Shown piece by piece: positions 1 to 9,424 of a stretch of DNA of 64,000 nt (the stretch's first letter is position 1; every line of letters starts with the position of its first letter). This DNA is from CAXXOK01 sp963675365 (GTDB lineage: Bacteria; Bacillota; Clostridia; Christensenellales; Aristaeellaceae). The notes under the pieces were generated by a model that was not told the origin of the DNA, did not search any database, and saw only the letters and a program-made list of their open reading frames with translations. The DNA is taken from assembly GCA_963675365.2 (NCBI GenBank), contig CAXXVA010000003.1, positions 124,001 through 188,000 on the forward strand, in the 5' to 3' direction. The translations under genes and the position numbers were made by a program.

Positions 1-537
1 TTCCAGCATACGTTTCAATGGCTGCCAGAATCCGGTACGTCCGCTGAGTGCCAGGGGCACAAAGGTTTCGTTGTAGGTATGGCTTGGGCGTACGATTGTA
101 TAGGGAAACCCGTTTTGACGGTGGAGTGTAAGCAGATAGTCTTCGCATGCCGCCTTGTTGCGCGCATATTCCCAATAGGGGTTGCTCAGCGGCATCCCTT
201 CGCGGACGCGGTAATCCGGTAACGGTTTTTGATACGCGCTGGCGGAGCTGATGAAAATAAAATGTCCGATTTTGTGCTCAAGCAACCGGAAATCGCGCTG
301 AATATCATACGGCCGGAAGGCGATAAAGTCGATCGCGGCATCAAACGTATGCCCCTGTAACAGGGTTTTCAAGGCGGGTTCGTCCGCAATATCGGCAATT
401 AGCGAATGGACGCCGTCAGGCAGTTCATCCGGATGCGTGCCGCGCGTTACAGCCCACACCTCGTGTCCCTGCGCTACAAGTTCGCGCGCCGTAGCGCTGC
501 TGATGATACCGCTGCCACCGAAAAGTAATACGTTCAT
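1..537 (-). CDS. NAD(P)-dependent epimerase/dehydratase, C-terminus cut off by the window edge
   Basis: An extended-SDR sugar epimerase or reductase. The first 179 residues are in the window and the frame runs off the left edge without a stop. The N-terminus MNVLLFGGSGIIS holds the Rossmann glycine motif (residues 7-13), and a YARNK (YxxxK) active-site motif occurs about residue 150. The ATG at 535-537 is the first Met of the fold. The gene follows the glycosidase at 543-2177 by 5 bases on the same strand, so the two are probably co-transcribed. It likely converts a sugar or nucleotide sugar released by neighbouring glycosidases, but the substrate cannot be read from the sequence. Confidence 0.85.
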   Translation of the reverse strand, partial: MNVLLFGGSGIISSATARELVAQGHEVWAVTRGTHPDELPDGVHSLIADIADEPALKTLLQGHTFDAAIDFIAFRPYDIQRDFRLLEHKIGHFIFISSASAYQKPLPDYRVREGMPLSNPYWEYARNKAACEDYLLTLHRQNGFPYTIVRPSHTYNETFVPLALSGRTGFWQPLKRMLE

Positions 538-542
538 AAATC

Positions 543-2177
543 TCAACCTTTCTGATATGGATAATCAAACGGCGCACCGCCGGTTTTGTGCAAACCATCG
601 GGGGTAAAGGACCAGATTTCATTGGGGGATATAGTTGCCTGTGCCGTGTGTGAACCCTGCGTGAAAACGACGGAAACGGGTTCTTCAGCGATCCCGGTCA
701 CCTGTAACGGCGTGCCTTCCATATCGGTAAGAACTTCAATGCCTAAGGTGCAGGTAAACAGCGTCTGCTCATTGTACAGGCCCTGCAGCTGTCCGTTTGC
801 GGTTGTCAGGCGATAGGTGTTTTTGCCCAATCGCTGCGTATACTCGCATTCGGGAAAATCGGGCAGCGCGCTCCATCGGATTTGGTCTTGTGCGATCTGA
901 ACGCCGGTCATCAGCGACAGGTATTCAAGCGCGGCGAGCACGGTGGGGCCATACCCGTCGGCTCCCAGGGTACTGACGCCCAGATATCGCTTGGTTTCAT
1001 CGCCTGCAGGGGCCTTGCCCTCCGAGCGTGTAACACAGGGTGTGCCGTCAAACGGATCGTACTGCTGCACTAAGCGACCGGTATCCCGAAGCAGGCGGAG
1101 CCAAATTCTCCCCAACAAGCGGATTTCGGCATGGTGTCCGTAATTCTGCAATGCCTGGATGGCACGTTGATAGGTTAATCCCTGCGGCTGGCCGCCCCAG
1201 TTGTTGAAGTTGATATTTTGAAAACAAGGATCGTTGACAGCGATGGAGGGAAGCGGAACCCTCGTCCAAAATTCATCTGGATTGAGGAGATGTTCACGGA
1301 TAAAGCGGTCGGCCATTTCCTGGCTGAAGGAGCCGTAATACATACAGCGGAGGTTGTTGTGGAGCAGCACATCCATACGGTTACCGTTGCAATCGCGGTC
1401 AAAACACGCGCCCCGCGTGTCAGACCAGAGTATTTGGCGGATCGTATCGCGTACGGTCTGGGCACGCTGACGCCAGAGGCTGCCTTCCGCTTCTCCCAAT
1501 AGATCGCTGATCGTGCCCAGCACTTCGCGGGCCTGACAGGAATAGCTCATAATATCCATGGAGGCAAAGGGCAGCGCGCCGTGTCCTTGCGGAGCATTCT
1601 CCCCGCCAAACCCGCCATCCGTAACGCCATAGCGAAGGAAGCGATTGGAATTATCTTCACCCGTATCCCATGTACACCATGTTTCCAGACAGCCGTCGTG
1701 GTTGCTGTCCCGGTACCGCCACAAATAATTATCAAAATCGCGGAGCGCAGCTTGCAAAAGCCGAAGGTAATCCCGGTCATGGCCGATCAGGTAATACAGG
1801 TTCAAAGCCGGGACCGGGAAACAGAAGCCCTGCAGCCAATCGTAGGAGACCTGCAGCAGGAAGGGTTCCTGATACTTGATCATACCGGGGAAACGGCCGC
1901 TGCGCCGTTGGTTTTCCATGAAAATCAACTGGTTGTTCAGCGCGACTTCCATATCCCGCTTGGCATACATTTCTCCGCCCATGGGCTGGGTTTCCAGCCA
2001 AACGCCATCGTAGTCCGATCCTTCCCGCAGAACGCGTTTATCCGTATAAACGGCCTCATTGCGTTTGCAGGCGGCTTCGCAGCGGTCATGCAGCGATTGC
2101 AGCCACTCGGTTTGCGTGCGAAACGTAACGCCCGTTTGCTGCAAAGCGTAATCTGCCGCTTTCAATCCTTTCGCCAT
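543..2177 (-). CDS. GH63/trehalase-like (alpha/alpha)6-barrel glycoside hydrolase
   Basis: A 544-residue cytoplasmic protein without a signal peptide. The sequence has the pattern of the MGH1-like or GH63/GH37-related glycosidases: many paired aromatic/acidic segments, ETWCTWDTGEDNS near residue 165, and WGGQPQGLTYQRA near residue 330 that resembles the trehalase-type catalytic helix region. Fold assignment is fairly secure; substrate is unknown. It is preceded on its strand by a Shine-Dalgarno-like GGGAGA, and it leads into the epimerase at 1-537. It lies downstream of the YesM/YesN pair on the same strand with a 141-base gap, so it may be expressed with them or from its own promoter. Confidence 0.75.
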   Translation of the reverse strand: MAKGLKAADYALQQTGVTFRTQTEWLQSLHDRCEAACKRNEAVYTDKRVLREGSDYDGVWLETQPMGGEMYAKRDMEVALNNQLIFMENQRRSGRFPGMIKYQEPFLLQVSYDWLQGFCFPVPALNLYYLIGHDRDYLRLLQAALRDFDNYLWRYRDSNHDGCLETWCTWDTGEDNSNRFLRYGVTDGGFGGENAPQGHGALPFASMDIMSYSCQAREVLGTISDLLGEAEGSLWRQRAQTVRDTIRQILWSDTRGACFDRDCNGNRMDVLLHNNLRCMYYGSFSQEMADRFIREHLLNPDEFWTRVPLPSIAVNDPCFQNINFNNWGGQPQGLTYQRAIQALQNYGHHAEIRLLGRIWLRLLRDTGRLVQQYDPFDGTPCVTRSEGKAPAGDETKRYLGVSTLGADGYGPTVLAALEYLSLMTGVQIAQDQIRWSALPDFPECEYTQRLGKNTYRLTTANGQLQGLYNEQTLFTCTLGIEVLTDMEGTPLQVTGIAEEPVSVVFTQGSHTAQATISPNEIWSFTPDGLHKTGGAPFDYPYQKG

Positions 2178-2228
2178 CGAAGTTCTCCCATCTGTTTATA
2201 TTTGCAGATAAAAAGACAACAAACACGA

Positions 2229-2247
2229 CGAATGATGGTCTCATTCG
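2229..2247 (-). promoter_or_regulatory. 7-bp inverted repeat in the leader of the GH63-like gene
   Basis: CGAATGA and TCATTCG form a perfect inverted repeat around a 5-base spacer, inside a weaker GACAACA/TGTTGTC pair. It lies between the histidine kinase stop and the glycosidase start. It could be a terminator for the kinase operon or an operator; there is no T-run, so the role is open. Confidence 0.3.
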
Positions 2248-2318
2248 GCCGAGCCTGTTGTCAAAAGCACTCGTATAAGGGGAACGTATGCAGAGTATAT
2301 CACCGGGAACATGGCATG

Positions 2319-4136
2319 TCAATCTTCGTTTGGTTCCAGTTCGTCGATATGCCTTCGGGGCAGGCGGATGATCACGCGGGTGCCCTGACCGGGCGTGCTG
2401 TGGATTTCCAATCCCCACGTTTCGCCGCACAACAGCTTGATGCGGCGGTCGATATTCGCAAGGCCATAATGGCTGCCGCCGGCCGGATCGCTGATATCCT
2501 GCTGATCCATTGCCTGCAGCTCCGGCAACTGGCTATAATCAAAGCCCACGCCGTTGTCCGAAACTTCCAGCGCAAAGCCATCGTCGGTCACGCTGCCGCT
2601 GACGACAATCTCGCCGCTTTTGTCCGGCTTTTCCAAAATACCGTGCAGAAGCGCGTTTTCAATTATGGGCTGGAGTGTGATTTTAGCAATGGCATACTGC
2701 AGTAAATCGGCCGGCACATGCGATTGGAAGCGGACCTTGTTTTTTTGGCGGATTTGCTGGATTGCCATATAGTTTTCCGCATGATGGAGCTCGTCTTGTA
2801 CGGTAACGATATAGCGCCCGCCGCCCAGCGAGAGGCGGTAGAACTCGGCCAGCGATTTCACCACACGGCTTAGCTCGTTCGAACGGCCGGCGAAGGAGAG
2901 CCAGTTGATCATATCCAGCGTATTATAGAGAAAATGTGGATTAATCTGGCTTTGCAGGGCGCGGTATTCCATGCCCTTCAATTCCTGGCCGATTTCGTAA
3001 TTTTCCTGGATCAGCTGCTTGATCCGTGTAATCATCTGGTTGTAGTTCTGGTACAGCTGGCTGATTTCATCATGGTACGGATCCATTGGAATCTCTTCCA
3101 GTGCGCCGTTGGCATTGCGGCTGATGTGGCGGCACAAGGTATAAATGCGGCGGGTTTGGCTGCCGGCAATCCGCCAGGTGATCCAATAGCTCAAGGCCAG
3201 CGTAATAATGGCGAAAAGGACGATAAACAACAGCAGGTGATTGATGTCCATCATGAAATCCCCATAGGGGATCATGGTGGTCATCGTCCAGTCGGCGCTG
3301 TGCAAGGCCGTTTGCAGGCTGATATAGCGCTGCCGGTTCCATGGGATGGAAAGCACCGTGTTTGGCTCATCCAGCACGGGAGGCGTTTCGTCGAATAAAA
3401 CGAGCTCTTCCTGCCTTTCCTGGGAAGACGTTGCAATCGTCAATCCGCTTTTATCCGATAAAAACGTAACGCTGTTCCCGGAAAAATCCGCCGATTGGAG
3501 GGTTTCCTCAAACTGTGATAGGCGCAGATCAAGCTGCAGCACGAAGGCGACCTGACTGTAATCGGATTGCCGGTACATGATACGCAACATGGAGATAAGC
3601 GGCTCGGAGGCATTCGGCGTCGTGACCGGGTACCAGTCCCTGACAAAGATTATTTTTCCGCGCTCGGCGGACAGTTCGTTCCACCAGAACGCATTATAAG
3701 CCTGGCTGAGGGTATGGATTGAGGTTTCGTCGTTGGCAAACAGCAGGCTGTCATCCACATAGAGGTGGACACGGTAAATATCCTGATTGTCCTCGTATCC
3801 GTAGATGGTTTGCCGCAGGCTGTTCATATCCACAAACTGCTGCTGCCGCGAATAGGTGGAGATGTCCTTGTTGAGTACGTCGTTGAGAATAATGTTGTTC
3901 ATCAGCGCGTCGGAAGTGGAAATGATATTGTCCAGCCTGTAGGCCAAAAACCCCTCAGCCTGCTGGAAGGCCTGCCGGGCTAAAAAGGTATTGTGCTTTT
4001 CCAGAGAGTGGCGCACAAGCGTAAAAACCGTCAGTGAAAGCGTGGTTACGATAAAGGTGATGACCAGGAAATTGGCAAGCGACAAACGCTGGCTCAGCTT
4101 CATACGGTACAGCATATGGCGGAGGGAACGGATCAC
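2319..4136 (-). CDS. YesM-family sensor histidine kinase
   Basis: A 605-residue membrane kinase. The first transmembrane segment is at about 22-44, an extracellular Cache-like sensor lies at 45-298, the second transmembrane segment is at 300-320, followed by a HAMP region (to about 378) and a His_kinase/HATPase pair. The phosphoacceptor His401 sits in INPHFLYNTL, the hallmark of the LytS/YesM class. The N box (QPIIENALLHG) and G box (SDNGVGF) are intact. Its start overlaps the stop of the response regulator by 4 bases (ATGA), so the two are translationally coupled. It probably senses a carbohydrate and controls the divergent LplBC-type transporter. The ligand is unknown. Confidence 0.92.
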   Translation of the reverse strand: MIRSLRHMLYRMKLSQRLSLANFLVITFIVTTLSLTVFTLVRHSLEKHNTFLARQAFQQAEGFLAYRLDNIISTSDALMNNIILNDVLNKDISTYSRQQQFVDMNSLRQTIYGYEDNQDIYRVHLYVDDSLLFANDETSIHTLSQAYNAFWWNELSAERGKIIFVRDWYPVTTPNASEPLISMLRIMYRQSDYSQVAFVLQLDLRLSQFEETLQSADFSGNSVTFLSDKSGLTIATSSQERQEELVLFDETPPVLDEPNTVLSIPWNRQRYISLQTALHSADWTMTTMIPYGDFMMDINHLLLFIVLFAIITLALSYWITWRIAGSQTRRIYTLCRHISRNANGALEEIPMDPYHDEISQLYQNYNQMITRIKQLIQENYEIGQELKGMEYRALQSQINPHFLYNTLDMINWLSFAGRSNELSRVVKSLAEFYRLSLGGGRYIVTVQDELHHAENYMAIQQIRQKNKVRFQSHVPADLLQYAIAKITLQPIIENALLHGILEKPDKSGEIVVSGSVTDDGFALEVSDNGVGFDYSQLPELQAMDQQDISDPAGGSHYGLANIDRRIKLLCGETWGLEIHSTPGQGTRVIIRLPRRHIDELEPNED

Positions 4137-5722
4137 GGATTGCTCACTCCCTTGCGTTCACGGTATTCCTGCGGCGTCAATCCGGTTTGGCGTTTAAACA
4201 GCTTGATAAAGGAATTGCAGTCCGGATATCCGACTTCCTGAGAAACGGTTTTGACCAGCAAATCGGTACCGGTCAGCAGGCCGCGCGCTTTTTCTATACG
4301 CAATTGGGTGATGCGCTGGTTGATGGTGGTTGCGTACGCTTTGCGAAACACGACGCACAGGTGTGATTCGGATACGTTGAAACGTGCCGAAAGACTATGC
4401 AGGGAGAGTTGATCGGAGGAAAAATTGTCCGCCAGATACGCGTTGAGTTTCGTTGAAAGCATGGATTTTTCCATACCCTCCGGCCATTGGGCAAAAAATG
4501 CGTGCGTTTTTTGGGCCGCGAGTTCTTCCATCTGAAACAAATAGGGCATGCGCATGATGTTGGTTTCCAGTTTTTCTTCGGTTTCGTCCGCATGAAAAAT
4601 GGGATTGTCCATCTGCTGGCTTTCCCGGTACAGGATGTGGAGAATATCCACGTAAGCACGGCGTATCAGTTCTCCCGGCGTCGCGGTGTGCTCGCGCAGC
4701 ATGGGACCAAGCCGGTACAGGGTTTCGGCAGCGTTGTCTCGATCCCGGTGGCGCAGCGAGTTTCGGTACGCGCTGATGGAAGCGTCCAAATCCGTCAACG
4801 GTATCCCTTCCTTAGCCATGTTTTGCAATAATACGGTGTTGGAGCGCATGAAAAACGCACGCTTATGCATGATTTCAATGCTCTGAAAGGATTCGTGCAG
4901 CCGACCGGGAGCATTCACCGTCATCCCGGACAGGAGCACAAACCTACAGGTGCCGGACAAGATATCCCGGAGCCAGTAAGACAGCTTTAAAAAAAGCGCG
5001 TCCGCTTCCGCTTCGGATGGATCCGTGCTGTGCGCGTGGATGACCATTGTGTTGGGTTCCAGCTGACCGGCAAGCGTATCCGTTCCGATATTGAGCGGGT
5101 TTTCCGCAAGGTTGAATAGCGTATCCATGGTTGCCTGGCTGCCGGTATCGGCCTCAGCAATCAAAACGAGTAAAAAGGTGCGCCAATACCCTGCGCCGTC
5201 CCAGCCGGGGGCGGCGATGCGGATGGCTTCCTGCAAGGCCGGCTGCGCTTCCTGATGTATCAAGCGTATCGCCAGCTGCCTGCGAAGGGCAGGCAGGGAA
5301 AGGGTGAGTTTTCTTTGGGTTTCGGAGTTGTCGGCAAGTTCTCTGGCGCGCTGCCGCTGGTAGTCGACCGCCTGGCGCAGCACAGCGCTTAATTCCTGCG
5401 GATCAATTGGTTTTTCCACGTAATCGATAGCGCCGACTTTGACAGCCGACTTTAAATATTCTTTATCCGAAAAACCGCTGATAAAGATAATGCTGATATC
5501 GGGAATTTCTTTGCGGATATCGCTGGCCATGCGGTCGCCGCGTATTTGGGGCATGCGTACATCGGTCAGCAGGATATCCGGCCGTTCGCGCAGCGCGACA
5601 GCCAACCCCTGCTTGCCGTCTTCAGCCAGCAGTATTTCATCAATGCCAAGAGACGCATAGGGAATTGCCTTGCATAATCCATCCCTGGTCAGGGACTCAT
5701 CCTCAACAATCAAAAGCTTCAT
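4133..5722 (-). CDS. YesN-type response regulator with AraC DNA-binding domain
   Basis: A 529-residue regulator. The receiver domain starts MKLLIVEDE with phosphoacceptor Asp54 in LLTDVRMP and Lys in the EKPID motif. A long linker of about 300 residues follows, and the AraC helix-turn-helix pair is at the C-terminus (HSLSARFNVSESHL ... VGYPDCNSFIKLFKR). The start at 5722 is preferred over a longer frame because the receiver fold begins there and AAGGAGGGG lies 8 bases upstream. It is the first gene of a two-gene operon with the kinase. It is divergent from the sugar ABC permeases at 5900, the usual arrangement when such a regulator activates the neighbouring transporter. Confidence 0.93.
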   Translation of the reverse strand: MKLLIVEDESLTRDGLCKAIPYASLGIDEILLAEDGKQGLAVALRERPDILLTDVRMPQIRGDRMASDIRKEIPDISIIFISGFSDKEYLKSAVKVGAIDYVEKPIDPQELSAVLRQAVDYQRQRARELADNSETQRKLTLSLPALRRQLAIRLIHQEAQPALQEAIRIAAPGWDGAGYWRTFLLVLIAEADTGSQATMDTLFNLAENPLNIGTDTLAGQLEPNTMVIHAHSTDPSEAEADALFLKLSYWLRDILSGTCRFVLLSGMTVNAPGRLHESFQSIEIMHKRAFFMRSNTVLLQNMAKEGIPLTDLDASISAYRNSLRHRDRDNAAETLYRLGPMLREHTATPGELIRRAYVDILHILYRESQQMDNPIFHADETEEKLETNIMRMPYLFQMEELAAQKTHAFFAQWPEGMEKSMLSTKLNAYLADNFSSDQLSLHSLSARFNVSESHLCVVFRKAYATTINQRITQLRIEKARGLLTGTDLLVKTVSQEVGYPDCNSFIKLFKRQTGLTPQEYRERKGVSNP

Positions 5723-5829
5723 GGATGTGCTCCCCTCCTTACCCATCCTAATTAAAGATTCATGCGGAAAGCTCCTTCCTATGATAAAACAAATCAAAAG
5801 AATTGACGATGATGAAACAATATTTACGA

Positions 5830-5859
5830 TTTACAGCCATATTGTACATTTGTTAAGAT
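5830..5859 (+). promoter_or_regulatory. Candidate promoter of the LplBC-type sugar operon
   Basis: TTTACA (5830-5835), 18 bases, then TAAGAT (5854-5859) preceded by TG one base upstream, an extended -10. It is placed about 40 bases before the permease ATG. Not tested; the divergent region is short and shared with yesN. Confidence 0.45.
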
Positions 5860-5899
5860 GATCGCGTCAAAAGCAATCAAAACCAAAAGGAGTGATCCA

Positions 5900-6850
5900 A
5901 TGACGATACGGCAGAAACCGAAGGCGAATACCAACGGATTCCTTCGGGAACTGCGTAAAAGTCGTTCGCTATTGCTCATGCTGCTGCCGGCAGTTGTGTT
6001 GATTTTCATCTTTGCATATCTTCCCATCGGGGGCATCGTGCTGGCGTTTAAGCAGTACCGGTATGTGGATGGAATATGGGGAAGCCCGTGGACAAATGGA
6101 ATATTTGATAATTTCCGTTTCTTCTTTCTGTCGGGAAAGGCCGGTACCGTAACGCGGAATACATTTGTGTATAACGCGATGTTTATTATCGTCAATACGG
6201 TATTTGCCGTGGGGTTTGCCGTTATTCTCAACGAAGCGAGTAACCGTTTGTTCAAAAAAATCACGCAATCGATGATTTTCCTGCCTTACTTTGTCAGCTG
6301 GGTTATCGTGGGTTCCATTGCCTACAACATTCTCAATTACGAAAACGGCGCGCTCAATAATCTCATCCGGGCATTCGGCGGCGAAGCCTGGAACGTATAC
6401 GGGGACAAAAACGCGTGGTGGGGCTTGATTGTAATGTTCAACGCGTGGAAGGGCGTCGGCTATGCTATGGTGGTATACCTGGCGGCGGTTACAGGCGTGG
6501 ATGCCAGCTTGAATGAAGCGGCCAATATCGACGGCGCCAACATCTTCCAGCGGATCCGCCACGTGATGCTTCCATCCATTCTGCCGACACTGATTACGTT
6601 GGTGCTTTTGGATGTCAGCCGTATTTTCCGCGGTAATTTCGACCTGTTTTACCAGCTGATCGGAAAAAACGGAGCGCTGTATGAGACGACGGACGTGATC
6701 GATACCTTCGTGTTTCGCTCGTTGATGCAGTCTTCCGACGTGGGTATGGCGGCGGCTTCCGGCCTGTATCAGTCCGTGTTGTGCTTTGTGACCATTATGA
6801 TTGTCAATGGCATTGTGCGGCGTGTAAACAATGACTACGCGTTGTTTTAG
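5900..6850 (+). CDS. LplB-type carbohydrate ABC transporter permease
   Basis: A 316-residue inner-membrane permease with six predicted helices. The EAA loop (EAANIDGANIFQRIRHVMLPSILP, about 210-233) contacts the ATPase. The start at 5900 is chosen because AAAGGAGTG lies just upstream; a longer frame from 5858 has no such site. It pairs with the second permease 14 bases downstream. No ATPase gene is present in this locus, which is usual for LplBC-type systems that share a common MsmX-like ATPase encoded elsewhere. It likely imports an oligosaccharide or plant-derived glycoside. Confidence 0.93.
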   Translation: MTIRQKPKANTNGFLRELRKSRSLLLMLLPAVVLIFIFAYLPIGGIVLAFKQYRYVDGIWGSPWTNGIFDNFRFFFLSGKAGTVTRNTFVYNAMFIIVNTVFAVGFAVILNEASNRLFKKITQSMIFLPYFVSWVIVGSIAYNILNYENGALNNLIRAFGGEAWNVYGDKNAWWGLIVMFNAWKGVGYAMVVYLAAVTGVDASLNEAANIDGANIFQRIRHVMLPSILPTLITLVLLDVSRIFRGNFDLFYQLIGKNGALYETTDVIDTFVFRSLMQSSDVGMAAASGLYQSVLCFVTIMIVNGIVRRVNNDYALF

Positions 6851-6864
6851 AAAGTGGTGAATGC

Positions 6865-7764
6865 ATGCAATATCGTATGAAAAGAAAAACCACAAGTGAC
6901 GTCGTTGTTTTCAAGAGTATCGGATACCCGCTGATTAATTTGTTCGCGCTGCTCTGCCTGATTCCGTTTTTGCTCATTATCGGCTCTTCCCTGACGGATG
7001 AAAGCTCCATCGTGCGTTACGGGTATAACCTTTGGCCCCGCCAGTTTTCCACGCAGGCGTATTCGATTATTTTCCAGAACCCTTCGCGGATTATCCATGC
7101 CTATGGCGTCACCCTGTTTGTTACGGCGGTTGGCACAGCGCTCAGCGTGTTTATCAATGCCATGACGGGATATGTGCTTTCCCGCAAGGATTTCAAATGG
7201 CGCAATATATTCTCGTTTTACTTCTTTTTTACCACGCTTTTTTCCGGCGGGCTGGTTCCCTGGTACATTCTGTGTGTGCAGGTGCTGGGACTGAAGAACA
7301 CGATTTGGGCTATGATTATCCCGACGCTGGTCTCTGTCTGGAACATTCTGCTGGTCAAAGGGTTTATGAACGGCGTTCCCTTTGAAATCACCGAATCGGC
7401 GAAGATTGACGGCGCCGGCGATTTCCGGATATTTCTGCGGCTCATACTCCCGCTGGCTAAACCTGTGGTCGCTACCATCGCATTATTCACCGCGCTTACC
7501 TACTGGAACGACTGGTATATGTGCATGCTGTTTGAGGATAAAAAGAACTTGTTTTCTTTGCAGTATCTGCTCTATCAGATGATCGGCTCCATTCAGGCAA
7601 TGCGGGAAATAGCCAGCCAGACCTCCGTCGCCGCGACTAGCATTCCGGTGGAATCGACGAAAATGGCTTTGACAATTGTTGTCGTGGGACCGATTATATT
7701 CCTGTATCCTTTCGTGCAGAAGTTTTTTGTTAAAGGGCTGACGATAGGGTCCGTCAAGGGCTGA
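6865..7764 (+). CDS. LplC/YtcP-type carbohydrate ABC transporter permease
   Basis: A 299-residue permease with six membrane helices and the EAA motif ESAKIDGAGDFRIFLRLILPLAKP (about 172-195). It starts 14 bases after the first permease. The last codons and the following leader share a 13-base direct repeat (7749-7761 and 7778-7790). It forms the heterodimeric channel with the LplB-type permease and is fed by the binding protein at 7824. Confidence 0.93.
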   Translation: MQYRMKRKTTSDVVVFKSIGYPLINLFALLCLIPFLLIIGSSLTDESSIVRYGYNLWPRQFSTQAYSIIFQNPSRIIHAYGVTLFVTAVGTALSVFINAMTGYVLSRKDFKWRNIFSFYFFFTTLFSGGLVPWYILCVQVLGLKNTIWAMIIPTLVSVWNILLVKGFMNGVPFEITESAKIDGAGDFRIFLRLILPLAKPVVATIALFTALTYWNDWYMCMLFEDKKNLFSLQYLLYQMIGSIQAMREIASQTSVAATSIPVESTKMALTIVVVGPIIFLYPFVQKFFVKGLTIGSVKG

Positions 7765-7790
7765 TCTTGGATCATACGTCCGTCAAGGGC
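7749..7790 (+). repeat. 13-bp direct repeat across the permease stop
   Basis: GTCCGTCAAGGGC occurs at 7749-7761 (last codons of the permease) and again at 7778-7790 in the leader of the binding-protein gene, 29 bases apart. It looks like a small tandem duplication. No function can be assigned. Confidence 0.6.
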
Positions 7791-7823
7791 GTAAATCATA
7801 TCATTATTTAAGGAGGATTCCAA

Positions 7824-9350
7824 ATGAAAAAGGTACTCGGATTTATGCTTGCGTTGACCTTGCTGATGGGCGGTTTCTCTTTTGCCGCAGCGGAAAATGC
7901 AACCACGTACAACGGAAACGATGTTTCCACCCATGAAACACTGGTGATGTATGTTATCGGTGATGAGCCGGTGGACAGCGAGATTGTTTCCGCGAAGATT
8001 AACGATCTGATGGAACAGAAGCTCAACACCAGCCTGGAGATCTATTACATCCCGCTGAGCGATTATGCGCAGAAATACTCTCTGCTTCTTGCCAGCGGTA
8101 CCGACATCGACATTTTATATACGTCGACCTGGGCTTTCTATAATCAGGAAGCAACCAAAGGCGCGTTTTATGAAATCACCACGGAAAACCTGCAGCAATA
8201 CATGCCGCAGACCTATGAAGCCGAAGACGCTATGGCCTTTGAACAGGCAAAGATCAACGGCGTGTGCTACATGGTGCCCCGCAACAATGCGTATATCAAC
8301 AATGCGGTTCCCGTGCTGATCCGCGGTGACCTGCGCGAAAAATACGGTATTGATGAAGTGAACAGCGTAGAAACGCTGGAAGCATATTTCAAAGCCATTG
8401 CGGAAAACGAAGAAGGCATTTATCCTTATGCCGCCAGCGGCAACGGCGTTGACCTTTCCATCAACCTGTTCCAGAGCCGTTACAGCCTGCTGCCGTTCAA
8501 CGGTCTGGACAAATACTTCGGCTACTTCTACGTTGAGGGCGAAACCCCCACGGCCGACGATATCGTATGGCAGCTGGGCACGGACGAATATCTTGAGTAT
8601 GCCACGCTGATGAAGGAATGGGCAGATATGGGCTTCTGGTCCAAAAATGCCGTATCCAATACCATTTCTCCCCGCGATGCGTTTGAAAACGGCACCTCGG
8701 CTTCCCTGTTCTGGAATGTGGATACCTGTGAATCTGTGAAAAACGCAGTGGACCTCAACCACCCGGAATGGGAAGCGGAACTGGTAAACGTTACCCCCGG
8801 CGTTGTGCATGCGAAAGGTATGTATACCGGCGATGGATTTGCCTTCCCCAACACATCCAAGAAACTGGAACGTGCGATGATGGCGCTTGATTTGCTGAAG
8901 AACGATAAAGAGCTCTACGACCTGGCCCGCTACGGCGTGGAAGGCGAGCACTATATCGCCACCAGCGATACAACCTATATCCTCGGTGAAATGCAGAGCA
9001 ATTACATCGTGGGTAACGCCCCGATTTCCTGGGGATTGAAAAACGACAACCTGGAGCGGATTCAGGGTGAAGCGGGCGCGACACTCAGCCAGATCCGGCA
9101 GGAGCTTTTCAGCGATGCGGTAACCGAGGTTTCCAGCGGGTTCATCTTTGATGAAACTTCGGTGAAGTCGGAATTGGCCGCGATCAGCGAAGTGTGCAGC
9201 CAGTATGTGCCTATGCTGGAGCTGGGCCTGGTGGATGATGTGGAAGCGACGCTTGCCGAATTCAACCAAAAGTGCGAGCTGGCGGGTCTTGAAACCGTGA
9301 TGGATGAAGTAAAAGCACAGTTTGTTGTGTATCTCAACGGTCTTCAATAA
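7824..9350 (+). CDS. Secreted extracellular solute-binding protein for sugars, family 1
   Basis: A 508-residue binding protein of the LplA type. The signal peptide covers residues 1-23, with a hydrophobic core LGFMLALTLLMGG and a likely signal peptidase I site after AAA. There is no lipobox cysteine, although most Gram-positive binding proteins are lipoproteins. The ribosome binding site AAGGAGG lies 8 bases before the ATG. It delivers the ligand to the permeases at 5900 and 6865. It ends before a strong terminator at 9368-9403, so transporter expression is separated in part from the downstream enzymes. Confidence 0.9.
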   Translation: MKKVLGFMLALTLLMGGFSFAAAENATTYNGNDVSTHETLVMYVIGDEPVDSEIVSAKINDLMEQKLNTSLEIYYIPLSDYAQKYSLLLASGTDIDILYTSTWAFYNQEATKGAFYEITTENLQQYMPQTYEAEDAMAFEQAKINGVCYMVPRNNAYINNAVPVLIRGDLREKYGIDEVNSVETLEAYFKAIAENEEGIYPYAASGNGVDLSINLFQSRYSLLPFNGLDKYFGYFYVEGETPTADDIVWQLGTDEYLEYATLMKEWADMGFWSKNAVSNTISPRDAFENGTSASLFWNVDTCESVKNAVDLNHPEWEAELVNVTPGVVHAKGMYTGDGFAFPNTSKKLERAMMALDLLKNDKELYDLARYGVEGEHYIATSDTTYILGEMQSNYIVGNAPISWGLKNDNLERIQGEAGATLSQIRQELFSDAVTEVSSGFIFDETSVKSELAAISEVCSQYVPMLELGLVDDVEATLAEFNQKCELAGLETVMDEVKAQFVVYLNGLQ

Positions 9351-9367
9351 ACCGGTTACACCAAGGA

Positions 9368-9403
9368 GCAGGTGGGAGATTCCGTCTCCCGCCTGCGTTT
9401 TTA
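9368..9403 (+). terminator. Intrinsic terminator after the binding-protein gene
   Basis: A 12-bp stem (9368-9379 with 9385-9396, one G-U pair) closes a 5-base loop and is followed by GTTTTTAT. Transcription leaking through would reach the oxidoreductase gene 29 bases on. Confidence 0.85.
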
Positions 9404-9424
9404 TACATTGAGGGAGTGCCGTCT

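Noticed and set aside
8115..9347. 410-codon minus-strand frame in the first binding-protein gene
   Set aside because: Shadow; the plus frame has a signal peptide and a strong ribosome binding site.
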